6,806 nt of DNA from Pseudomonadota bacterium (GTDB lineage: Bacteria; Pseudomonadota; Gammaproteobacteria; SZUA-229), in the NCBI GenBank assembly GCA_030673345.1, contig DAOVJH010000080.1:1-6806 (forward strand), given 5' to 3'. Position numbers and translations under genes: made by a program. The notes beneath the pieces are model-generated. The model had not been told where the DNA came from and searched no databases. It saw only the letters and a program-made list of their open reading frames with translations. Below, piece after piece: positions 1-5,365 of this stretch. Every line of letters begins with the position of its first letter. Position 1 is the first letter of the stretch.

Positions 1-542
1 ATCTTGCTTAAGTCATCTGAAGTAAAAGTAGCAACGGTACCGACATCTTCATCGTTAACCGCCTCGATGCCTATATCTGTGTCAATTTCAGGTATCTGTG
101 GCTGAGCTATGTTTTCTGTAGCAGGCAGATTTTCCCTGTTGCTTTCGGGTTGCAGTACAACATCCTTTTTGCCGTCCACAACTTTTTCAGGGAGCGCAGA
201 CAAGCTTTCAGCAGTGGGATAATTTGTCACTGCCGCTGAAGCGGCATACTCAGGCGCTAAATCGTTTTTACCACTGTTAACAAGCGTAATCGTTTCAGGC
301 TGATCAACATCGATCTCCTCACCCGCTTCAATGACTGAAGGCACTCTGGAATTGACCGTATCATCGGTAGCAACGTCCTTCTCTGGCAATGAGAGTGACT
401 TAAGCTCTGTGCCTGCCTGATAAAATATTGTCGCTCGCTGGTGGCCAAAAAGAAAGCCGCCAGCAAAGGTTAGAACCGTGACCAGCACTGAAATTAAGCC
501 TAGTTTTAATACATCACGGCTGTCGATTAATAATGGCGCCAT
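1..542 (-). CDS. Membrane-anchored protein with acidic periplasmic linker, N-terminal part (probable SPOR/FtsN-like protein)
   Basis: The gene runs off the left edge, so only the first 180 residues are visible, from the ATG at 542-540. That start is fixed by an in-frame TAG two codons upstream (548-546); no clear Shine-Dalgarno is seen. The protein has a short cytoplasmic tail (about residues 1-11), one hydrophobic membrane segment (about 12-33, rich in L, V, F and G), then a long region rich in Glu, Asp, Pro, Ser and Thr with no recognisable fold. Short tail, single membrane helix and acidic low-complexity linker is the usual architecture of SPOR-domain proteins, which bind denuded septal peptidoglycan through a C-terminal domain. 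That domain would lie outside the window, so the family call is inference. Alternatives are another bitopic protein with a periplasmic linker, such as a TonB-like or secretion component. It is divergent from the thioredoxin gene. That it is a real gene is fairly sure; its name is not. Confidence 0.6.
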   Translation of the reverse strand, partial: MAPLLIDSRDVLKLGLISVLVTVLTFAGGFLFGHQRATIFYQAGTELKSLSLPEKDVATDDTVNSRVPSVIEAGEEIDVDQPETITLVNSGKNDLAPEYAASAAVTNYPTAESLSALPEKVVDGKKDVVLQPESNRENLPATENIAQPQIPEIDTDIGIEAVNDEDVGTVATFTSDDLSK

Positions 543-671
543 TTTCTACAATTGAGTGAGAGGTTGATAGGATGATTCACTACAGGTATTTTAGCTTAAT
601 ACCGCATAAATGGTGGCAAATAAACCAACTGTCCCGATATAAATATTGCCATTTCATGCAACATTTCATCG

Positions 672-677
672 TATAAT
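672..677 (+). promoter_or_regulatory. Perfect -10 hexamer (TATAAT), possible plus-strand promoter
   Basis: TATAAT matches the sigma70 -10 consensus exactly and is followed by a GC-rich discriminator (CTGCGGCG). The best upstream -35 match, TTGCCA at 646-651, is 20 nt away, longer than the usual 16-18, so the promoter call is weak. Transcription would start near 684, either giving a leader of over 300 nt to the thioredoxin gene or a short RNA ending at the hairpin at 833-868. Confidence 0.3.
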
Positions 678-810
678 CTGCGGCGTTTTGAATAACTTGA
701 ATTTGCAGTTAAGCGTTTTTTTAACAGGCTCTTATAAATATCTGAATTCATTAAAAAAGGCCAAAAAATCAACATTTTTACCCATTTTGTGTCGATTTTT
801 TAAAGTGAAG

Positions 811-819
811 TGCTATATT
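811..819 (+). promoter_or_regulatory. Extended -10 element, possible plus-strand promoter
   Basis: The sequence TGCTATATT is an extended -10 (TGn followed by a 5/6 match to TATAAT). There is no good -35 at standard spacing, which extended -10 promoters can tolerate. Transcription would begin near 826, placing the 833-868 hairpin at the extreme 5' end of the message. Inference only. Confidence 0.25.
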
Positions 820-832
820 CTTAGCAGTTGTC

Positions 833-868
833 GAAAAAGTGACAGTTTACCTCGTAAGCCACTTTTTC
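833..868 (+). terminator. Long hairpin with T-rich 3' arm, possible (bidirectional) terminator or leader structure
   Basis: The arms GAAAAAGTG (833-841) and CACTTTTTC (860-868) pair perfectly over 9 bp. Inside them GTTTAC (845-850) pairs with GTAAGC (854-859), with one G-T wobble, around a CTC triloop, leaving one 3-nt bulge (ACA, 842-844). On both strands a stem is followed by a run of five T, so it resembles a bidirectional intrinsic terminator, although the T runs are themselves part of the stem and the core is only moderately GC-rich. It is not placed at the 3' end of any recognised gene, since both flanking genes diverge from here. It could instead end a small RNA, act in the leader of the thioredoxin message, or be a DNA-level site. 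Confidence 0.4.
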
Positions 869-898
869 TCAGGTACGTAATTGCTCCAAATTCATAAA

Positions 899-927
899 TT
901 CTCAAAACGGTTAAAAAACAATAATAT
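899..927 (+). promoter_or_regulatory. Candidate sigma70 promoter of the thioredoxin gene
   Basis: A -35-like TTCTCA (899-904, 4/6) is separated by 17 nt from a -10-like TAATAT (922-927). Transcription would start around 934, exactly at the left arm of the 23-bp dyad, giving a 5' leader of about 66 nt. In AT-rich DNA such matches arise easily, so confidence is low. Confidence 0.3.
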
Positions 928-933
928 TTATTT

Positions 934-956
934 AAATCAATGCGTTACATTGATTT
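934..956. promoter_or_regulatory. Perfect 9-bp inverted repeat, candidate operator or leader hairpin
   Basis: AAATCAATG (934-942) and CATTGATTT (948-956) are exact reverse complements around a 5-nt spacer (CGTTA). The centre is 55 bp upstream of the thioredoxin start and just downstream of the candidate promoter, a typical place for a repressor operator. The half-sites do not match the FNR or CRP consensus in the usual orientation and I cannot name a regulator. In RNA the same sequence would form a 9-bp AT-rich hairpin. Confidence 0.45.
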
Positions 957-989
957 GTTACGTTTATTTTTTGCCAAAGTATTTACATC

Positions 990-993
990 GGAG
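990..993 (+). promoter_or_regulatory. Shine-Dalgarno of the thioredoxin gene
   Basis: GGAG lies 6 nt before the ATG at 1000. The upstream in-frame ATG at 940 has only A/T sequence before it and no Shine-Dalgarno. This decides the start in favour of 1000. Confidence 0.8.
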
Positions 994-999
994 TTCCTT

Positions 1000-1509
1000 A
1001 TGATTGCCTCACTATTTCGAATATCACTGACAGCATTAACTTTATACGGATTGTTTGGTAGTGGAAATGCAATTTCTGCGCCCGCACCTGATTTTAAGCT
1101 GGACGGCCAGCAAAAACAGATTAAGCTGAGCGACTATCGTGGTCAGATCGTCTACCTCGACTTCTGGGCATCCTGGTGTCAGCCATGTCGCAAGTCATTT
1201 ACCTGGATGAACAAGATGCAGTCTTTATATGGAGAGGAAGGCTTTAAAATAATCGCGATAAATCTTGATGAATCTCGAAACAAAGCCGATAAATTTTTAC
1301 AGCAGATACCAGCAAATTTTGACGTTGCCTTCGACCCGCGTGGCAACACGGCTGAAAGCTATAATGTGAAAGCCATGCCTAGCTCATACCTTATCGATAA
1401 GCATGGTAATGTGATTCACGCTAATTTAGGATTTCGCGGTAATGATGAAGAAAAACTGGAAGCGATAATCAGAAAGCTGATTCAGCAATCGACAGTTGCT
1501 AGCCGATAA
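1000..1509 (+). CDS. Exported TlpA/ResA-type thiol-disulfide oxidoreductase
   Basis: A 169-residue thioredoxin-fold protein predicted to act in the periplasm. Residues 1-27 form a signal peptide: a hydrophobic stretch, then a small-residue site with likely cleavage after Ala27, just before Pro-Ala-Pro-Asp-Phe, the typical first strand of TlpA-like proteins. The redox motif WCQPC lies at 59-63 (Cys60, Cys63), preceded by an LDFWAS strand. The cis-proline loop is Met126-Pro127. Length fits the TlpA/ResA/DsbE group, which reduce or exchange disulfides in exported or cytochrome-maturation substrates. The substrate cannot be told: no cytochrome c maturation gene or partner is nearby. The frame stays open to an ATG at 940, but that would bury the signal peptide behind 20 extra residues and lacks a ribosome binding site. 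The gene appears monocistronic and meets the phosphatase gene tail to tail 36 bp downstream. Confidence 0.9.
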   Translation: MIASLFRISLTALTLYGLFGSGNAISAPAPDFKLDGQQKQIKLSDYRGQIVYLDFWASWCQPCRKSFTWMNKMQSLYGEEGFKIIAINLDESRNKADKFLQQIPANFDVAFDPRGNTAESYNVKAMPSSYLIDKHGNVIHANLGFRGNDEEKLEAIIRKLIQQSTVASR

Positions 1510-1534
1510 ATCTGCAATGAAATTTGAGATTTAT
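1506..1534. repeat. AT-rich inverted repeat between convergent genes, weak terminator candidate
   Basis: ATAAATCT (1506-1513) and AGATTTAT (1527-1534) are perfect 8-bp complements around a 13-nt loop. The left arm overlaps the stop codon of the thioredoxin gene. There is no immediate T tract and the stem has one G-C pair, so as an intrinsic terminator it is poor. It is the only structure seen in the 36-bp gap between the two converging genes. Confidence 0.25.
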
Positions 1535-1545
1535 ATTCTTAGCTG

Positions 1546-2343
1546 TTAATTTTTTATCCCTATCCATTCATACCAGTATTGAAACAGGTTTTTATCAAAA
1601 CAGGCTAACACCGAACGAATTTCAAGCTGTCCGCGAAACACTGCTTCATTGTCTAGCGATATCGACTGACCACCGGCTTCAGCAAATATCAGACTGCCAG
1701 CGGCATAATCCCACAGTTTCTGCCCACCATGCAGGTATATATCAAACCTTCCTGCCGCCATCCAGCACCAGTCGATGGCCGAGGAACCAATATTTCTCTG
1801 TGATGCAAAAATACTCTCTGTCACCAGTTTAACTGCCAGCGGTTCTGGCAGTCGCTTAAGGTCGATTTCTGCGACCACCGGCTTATCTTCTGTAAACTGC
1901 AGGTTCCGATGATCCAGCAACTGGTCATTTAAGTATGCACCCTGCCCTTTGACAGCAGTAAACATCTCATCTCGCACCGGATCATAGATAAGCCCCATGG
2001 CCTGATGTCTATCGATGATCAATGCGATAGAGACTGCAAAAAAAGGCAGTCCGGCAGCATAGTTACTGGTGCCATCCAGCGGATCGATACACCAATAGCC
2101 GTTTTCCGTATTGATAACTGCCTGCTGCTCGGCATCAGTCATCTCTTCTCCCAGAACCTCGTACTGCGGCCACTGCTGTTTTAGTTCAAGTTCCAGACGG
2201 TTCTGCATGGCAAGATCAGCAGGTGTAATGACACTACCATCTTCTTTATATTCAAATTCTGAATGGCCAAAATCTTTGAGCAGGACTTCCTGCGCGGCAA
2301 TTTTAACCAGCGACTTTAATCTTTCTATATCAGGTAATATCAT
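1546..2343 (-). CDS. Inositol monophosphatase family protein
   Basis: A 265-residue, full-length member of the Mg2+-dependent, Li+-sensitive phosphatase superfamily (IMPase, SuhB, CysQ, FBPase relatives), predicted to be cytoplasmic. The metal and catalytic motifs are complete: Gly-Glu-Glu at 65-67, Asp-Pro-Leu-Asp-Gly-Thr at 87-92 followed by Ser-Asn-Tyr, Ile-Gly-Ser-Ser-Ala at 185-189, and Trp-Asp at 211-212 followed by Ala-Glu-Ala-Gly-Gly at 221-225. The DGTSNY signature followed by a FFAVSIAL segment is closer to inositol-1-phosphatase/SuhB proteins than to CysQ. Substrate is uncertain; sugar phosphates, inositol phosphates and PAP are all possible for this family. It begins 19 nt after the dehydrogenase stop with no clear Shine-Dalgarno (only an A-rich stretch), so the two genes are probably co-transcribed. 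No strong terminator follows. Confidence 0.88.
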   Translation of the reverse strand: MILPDIERLKSLVKIAAQEVLLKDFGHSEFEYKEDGSVITPADLAMQNRLELELKQQWPQYEVLGEEMTDAEQQAVINTENGYWCIDPLDGTSNYAAGLPFFAVSIALIIDRHQAMGLIYDPVRDEMFTAVKGQGAYLNDQLLDHRNLQFTEDKPVVAEIDLKRLPEPLAVKLVTESIFASQRNIGSSAIDWCWMAAGRFDIYLHGGQKLWDYAAGSLIFAEAGGQSISLDNEAVFRGQLEIRSVLACFDKNLFQYWYEWIGIKN

Positions 2344-2362
2344 TTATTTTTTTAAGCTGGAG

Positions 2363-3055
2363 CTACCAGGGAATATCACTGCCATCGATGTCTATAAAAC
2401 GACCACTATCATTAATGGTTAACGATGACAGGTTATTAAAAATCTGCTCAACACATTCGCGTGTGCTGATCTCTGCATTCGGTCCGCCCATCTCGGTTTT
2501 TACCCAACCGGGATGCAACGCGACTGAGATGATACCTTTTTCTTTTAGATCAATCGACAAACTTTTTACCACGGCGTTTAGAGCGGCTTTACTGGAACGA
2601 TAGATATAGCTGTTACCGTAACCGTTATCTGCCATGCTGCCCATCTTGCTGCTCATACAGGCGACCAGCTTGCGGTCTCCCATCAGCAGTTGTTCAGAGA
2701 ACGCTTCGATCATCTTTAATGGTGCAATACTATTGACCTGAAAAGTATGCAACCAGCTGCTGACATCGACTGATCCAAATGTATTCTTTTCTGAACCATA
2801 GATGCCAGCATTGTTAACAAGAATATCCACCGGGTCATTGCGCAACTCATATGACAGCGCCTGTAACGTCGAAAGCTCCAACATGTCCGCGATGTGCACA
2901 CTGACCCTGCCGTTCGCTAATTTCGCTATATTGAACAGGTTTTCAGCATTGTGAGGGTTCCTGCAGCAGGCAAAAACACGCCAGCCCTGCTCGATGGAAT
3001 ATTTAACCATCTCCAGTCCGATACCACGGTTAGCGCCGGTAATTAATATATTCAT
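2363..3055 (-). CDS. C-factor-like short-chain dehydrogenase/reductase (SDR)
   Basis: A 230-residue classical SDR, predicted to be a soluble NAD(P)H-dependent oxidoreductase. The Rossmann glycine motif TGANRGIG is at residues 6-13, NNAG at 81-84, the structural Asn at 108, and the catalytic triad is Ser135 or Ser136, Tyr152 and Lys156 (YRSSK). HPGWVKTEMGG at 181-191 and the C-terminal ending in Ile-Pro-Trp are typical of the C-factor/CsgA-like branch of SDRs, whose physiological substrates are mostly unknown. The N-terminus is as short as usual for this branch, supporting the ATG at 3055-3053. No Shine-Dalgarno precedes it: the 17 nt between the upstream terminator and the ATG are A/T-rich. 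The predicted start of transcription lies only a few nt before the ATG, so the message may be nearly leaderless. Probably the first gene of a two-gene unit with the phosphatase. Confidence 0.9.
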   Translation of the reverse strand: MNILITGANRGIGLEMVKYSIEQGWRVFACCRNPHNAENLFNIAKLANGRVSVHIADMLELSTLQALSYELRNDPVDILVNNAGIYGSEKNTFGSVDVSSWLHTFQVNSIAPLKMIEAFSEQLLMGDRKLVACMSSKMGSMADNGYGNSYIYRSSKAALNAVVKSLSIDLKEKGIISVALHPGWVKTEMGGPNAEISTRECVEQIFNNLSSLTINDSGRFIDIDGSDIPW

Positions 3056-3069
3056 GATTTTTTTATAAG

Positions 3070-3098
3070 ATTAAAAAAGCCGCTTAATGACTTTTCAA
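3070..3098 (-). promoter_or_regulatory. Candidate sigma70 promoter of the dehydrogenase gene, nested in the terminator hairpin
   Basis: Reading the minus strand, TTGAAA (3098-3093, 5/6 to TTGACA) is followed after exactly 17 nt by TTTAAT (3075-3070, 5/6 to TATAAT). The -35 sits mostly in the hairpin loop of the terminator of the upstream gene, the 3' stem arm is the spacer, and the terminator T tract supplies the first half of the -10. Transcription would start about 3063, 7-8 nt before the dehydrogenase ATG. A second -10-like TATAAA at 3067-3062 lacks a well-spaced -35. Confidence 0.5.
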
Positions 3099-3112
3099 TC
3101 ATTAAGCGGCTT
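3073..3112 (-). terminator. Intrinsic terminator of the REC-GGDEF-EAL gene
   Basis: A perfect 14-bp stem (AAGCCGCTTAATGA at 3077-3090 against 3099-3112) closes an 8-nt loop and, on the minus strand, is followed by a run of six T (3078-3073). It lies 26 nt after the stop codon of the response regulator gene. There is no T run on the plus-strand side, so it works in one direction. This is textbook in form. Confidence 0.92.
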
Positions 3113-3137
3113 ACTGATATGTTTATGTAACTAGTCG

Positions 3138-4871
3138 TTAACCAAGCTTATAGATCTGGTTCATATAGAACTGTTCATACTCATTACCCGGCAACGCTTT
3201 GCTCCAGTAGAAGCCCTGAGCATATTGACATCCGATACTCTTGAGCACATTCAACTGACGTTCGTTTTCTACACCTTCTGCAAGTAAAGCCAGCTTCAGG
3301 CCGCGGGTGAGTCCGGCGATCGCATCAACGATTGTCGAATCCTCTTCATTGTCAGGTATCCCGGTAACAAATGCACGATCAATCTTAACCACATCGACAG
3401 GAAACTCTTTCAGATAAGCCAGCGAAGCATAACCGGTACCAAAATCATCAAGCATGATCTTTATACCCATGCCACGCAGTTTCCTCAATGTAGAATCTAC
3501 TTCACCGATATTATCGATCAATGTACGCTCTGTTACCTCGACGGACAATGAACTGCCTTCGACGCTGTTCTCTGCCATCGCCTGAGTAAATGATGCGACC
3601 AGATCCTGCTCTTTAAACTGTCGAGGCGACAGATTAATTGAAATATTCTGATTTTCCATGCCGGCTTCCCGCCACACTCTTAACTGGCTACAGACGCTGT
3701 TGACTAACCATTCACCGACGGCGACGATCAAGCCGCAGTCTTCGATAACATTAACGAAGTCCGCTGGTTGAATCATGCCTTTTTCAGGGTGCTGCCAGCG
3801 CAATAATGCTTCCACACCGACTACTTCATTTTTGTGGATATCGATCACAGGCTGATAGTGAACGATGAATTCGTCATTTTCAAAAGCCGCTTTTAAACTG
3901 TTTTCCAGGTCGAGACGCTCCATCGCACTGACGCTCATCTCCGGCTTGTAAAACTGAAAACAGTGGCGGCCATTCTCTTTAGCTCGGAACATCGCGGTAT
4001 CTGCATTTTTCAGCAAGGTACGCGCATCTTTGCCATCTTCTGGAAATATCGCTATGCCGATAGAAGCACTGGTGTATGTTTCCTGATCATCAAGACGAAC
4101 ATTATGTTCGAGAATGGTGGTCAGGTTATCCGCGATAGAAATAGCATCATCAGGCCCTTCAATACCTTCGATGATTACCGCAAACTCATCTCCGCCGAGC
4201 CTGGCGATAGTATCGGCACGGCGCAGTGATTTTGAAATCAACTCACCAACCGCTTTGATTAATTTGTCACCTGCATCATGGCCGAATGAATCATTGACCA
4301 GTTTGAAATCATCGATATCGACCAACATCAGAGCCATAGAAGTACGGCTGCGCTCGGAACGTATTACTGCCTGTTCTAGACGGTCAGCAAATAAAAGGCG
4401 ATTCGGTAAGCTGGTCAGCGTATCACGGTAAGCCAGTAACTGGACTTTACGCTCAGCGATAACCTTGGCAACAACCGATTTCACGCGATGTTTTAACACC
4501 GCCCACTTAATCGGTTTAGTAATAAAATCGATAGCACCGACTTCATATGCTCTTTCGACAGAAGCATCGTCGTCGAGACCGGTGATCATCATCACAGGAA
4601 TATCAGTATGGCCTTTGTCCTTGATCTGCTGACAGGTGGTAAAACCGTCGATACCCGGCATTACCGCATCGAGAAGGATCAGTGCAGGATGATGTTTTTC
4701 AACGGCTTTGATCGCCTCCAGACCATCTGATGCTTCAATTATATCGAAATCTTCTGATTCCAGTACGTGACGTACCATCAGACGAATAGACGGGTCATCG
4801 TCAGCTAAAACGACGATCGGCCTTTCTTCATATTTTTGGGTATCACTAAACAATGAAACAACATTCGACAT
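3138..4871 (-). CDS. Response regulator with GGDEF and EAL domains (REC-GGDEF-EAL, c-di-GMP synthesis/breakdown)
   Basis: A 577-residue cytoplasmic signalling protein. Residues about 17-135 are a receiver domain with the acidic pocket Asp24/Asp25, phosphoacceptor Asp68, Thr97 and Lys119. Residues about 145-310 are a diguanylate cyclase domain with an exact GGDEF at 226-230 and an RxxD inhibitory I-site (Arg217, Asp220) five residues upstream. Residues about 318-570 are a c-di-GMP phosphodiesterase domain with EAL at 354-356, Asn413, Glu445, DDFGTG at 475-480, Lys496, Glu532 and Gln552. All expected catalytic residues appear present, so both activities are possible; which dominates cannot be read from sequence. 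No membrane segment. The frame is open up to an ATG at 4937, but a strong Shine-Dalgarno fixes the start at 4871. No histidine kinase is in the window, so its partner is unknown. It is followed by its own terminator. Confidence 0.95.
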   Translation of the reverse strand: MSNVVSLFSDTQKYEERPIVVLADDDPSIRLMVRHVLESEDFDIIEASDGLEAIKAVEKHHPALILLDAVMPGIDGFTTCQQIKDKGHTDIPVMMITGLDDDASVERAYEVGAIDFITKPIKWAVLKHRVKSVVAKVIAERKVQLLAYRDTLTSLPNRLLFADRLEQAVIRSERSRTSMALMLVDIDDFKLVNDSFGHDAGDKLIKAVGELISKSLRRADTIARLGGDEFAVIIEGIEGPDDAISIADNLTTILEHNVRLDDQETYTSASIGIAIFPEDGKDARTLLKNADTAMFRAKENGRHCFQFYKPEMSVSAMERLDLENSLKAAFENDEFIVHYQPVIDIHKNEVVGVEALLRWQHPEKGMIQPADFVNVIEDCGLIVAVGEWLVNSVCSQLRVWREAGMENQNISINLSPRQFKEQDLVASFTQAMAENSVEGSSLSVEVTERTLIDNIGEVDSTLRKLRGMGIKIMLDDFGTGYASLAYLKEFPVDVVKIDRAFVTGIPDNEEDSTIVDAIAGLTRGLKLALLAEGVENERQLNVLKSIGCQYAQGFYWSKALPGNEYEQFYMNQIYKLG

Positions 4872-4880
4872 AAACAACAG

Positions 4881-4885
4881 CTCCT
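4881..4885 (-). promoter_or_regulatory. Shine-Dalgarno of the REC-GGDEF-EAL gene
   Basis: On the minus strand AGGAG lies 9 nt before the ATG at 4871-4869. The upstream in-frame ATGs (4937 and two between) have no comparable site, and the extra 22 residues would precede a receiver domain that already starts normally. This decides the start. Confidence 0.85.
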
Positions 4886-5086
4886 GCTTAAGTAACTTGT
4901 GCATGTATTGAAACATCCATTTCTGAAAACGGATCAACCATAATCACGATCTTTCACTCAATTGTAGTCCGAACATACTGCAATCGCACGAAATCCACAC
5001 TAAATTATGTACATTTTTCTAATAAACAATGAGCACAAATAGCATAAATGAAAGAAGATTTTTGCATTTCACTTATGAAGCGTCTC

Positions 5087-5095
5087 TTTATAGCA
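5087..5095 (-). promoter_or_regulatory. Extended -10, candidate promoter of the REC-GGDEF-EAL gene
   Basis: On the minus strand TGCTATAAA is an extended -10 (TATAAA, 5/6). No good -35 lies at 16-18 nt. Transcription would start near 5080, giving a leader of about 210 nt. A rival further upstream is TTGAGA (5277-5272) with 17 nt to TTTATT (5254-5249). Neither is strong. Confidence 0.25.
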
Positions 5096-5365
5096 AAATT
5101 AAACACATATACCGGAAACTATGCGAATAATATGCCAATAATATAACACTATGAATTTATTAAAATTTTCAGCAATAATGCTTTTTTCAGCTTAAACAAC
5201 TGTAAAAAAACGTGACGGTCATAAAGACTGCATCACGAAAATTAATTTAATAAAATCAATAAGATAAAGAATCTCAAGGTAAATTTATCAATAATTTTCA
5301 CCGTAAAATTCATGGACATCTGTTTTTATCCATTTTTAACAAATATCTGAAAATAAACGGATTAT

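Larger units (their letters stand above)
543..999. other. Divergent AT-rich intergenic region
   Basis: This 457-bp gap separates the minus-strand membrane protein gene from the plus-strand thioredoxin gene. It is AT-rich with several A and T tracts. I see no convincing gene: the longest open frame (646-897, 83 codons) has no ribosome binding site and an unremarkable, Lys/Phe/Leu-rich translation typical of AT-rich non-coding DNA. It does hold a perfect -10 hexamer (672-677), an extended -10 (811-819), a long hairpin (833-868), a weak sigma70 promoter (899-927) and a perfect dyad (934-956), listed separately. No good promoter was found for the minus-strand gene; the best -10-like hexamer is TAAAAT at 593-588, without a well-spaced -35. 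Confidence 0.6.
4872..5365. other. AT-rich intergenic region upstream of the REC-GGDEF-EAL gene
   Basis: This 494-bp stretch between the PepN stop and the response regulator start has no credible gene on either strand. It is strongly AT-rich towards 5100-5365. It contains an 11-nt tandem (AATAATAT twice, 5126-5133 and 5137-5144), a small AGCA/TGCT hairpin with a T run at 5171-5187 on the plus strand, and a spaced inverted pair CGTGA/TCACG (5211-5215 and 5233-5237). No good intrinsic terminator for PepN was found; the nearest structure is a weak ATGGA/TCCAT stem. Any leader or promoter of the minus-strand response regulator gene must lie here. Confidence 0.6.

Noticed and set aside
257..466. 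69-codon minus-strand frame within the membrane-protein gene
   Set aside because: Out of frame with the real gene, which has a sound start, membrane segment and continuous frame to the window edge.
646..897. 83-codon plus-strand open frame in the divergent intergenic region
   Set aside because: No Shine-Dalgarno, no recognisable motif or membrane pattern, composition expected from AT-rich non-coding DNA, and it spans the hairpin at 833-868.
934..956. FNR or CRP site reading of the dyad
   Set aside because: The half-sites are in the reverse order to FNR (ATCAA before TTGAT, with wrong spacing) and lack TGTGA/TCACA.
940..999. Upstream ATG giving a 189-residue thioredoxin
   Set aside because: Lacks a ribosome binding site, overlaps the 23-bp dyad and would precede a normal signal peptide; the GGAG-preceded ATG at 1000 is better.
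1524..1832. 102-codon plus-strand frame opposite the phosphatase
   Set aside because: Lies antisense within a gene with intact family motifs; the translation has no recognisable features.
2111..2603. Two plus-strand frames opposite the phosphatase and dehydrogenase
   Set aside because: Antisense to well-supported genes, Ser/Cys/Arg-rich translations typical of shadow frames.
3963..4431. Two overlapping plus-strand frames opposite the GGDEF domain
   Set aside because: Both are antisense to conserved GGDEF-domain codons and no ribosome binding site was found.
5171..5187. AGCA/TGCT hairpin with T run as an intrinsic terminator
   Set aside because: Only a 4-bp stem, and no plus-strand gene ends here.
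5211..5237. CGTGA/TCACG pair as a CRP-like site
   Set aside because: The arms are 17 nt apart instead of 6, and the pair is only 5 bp long.
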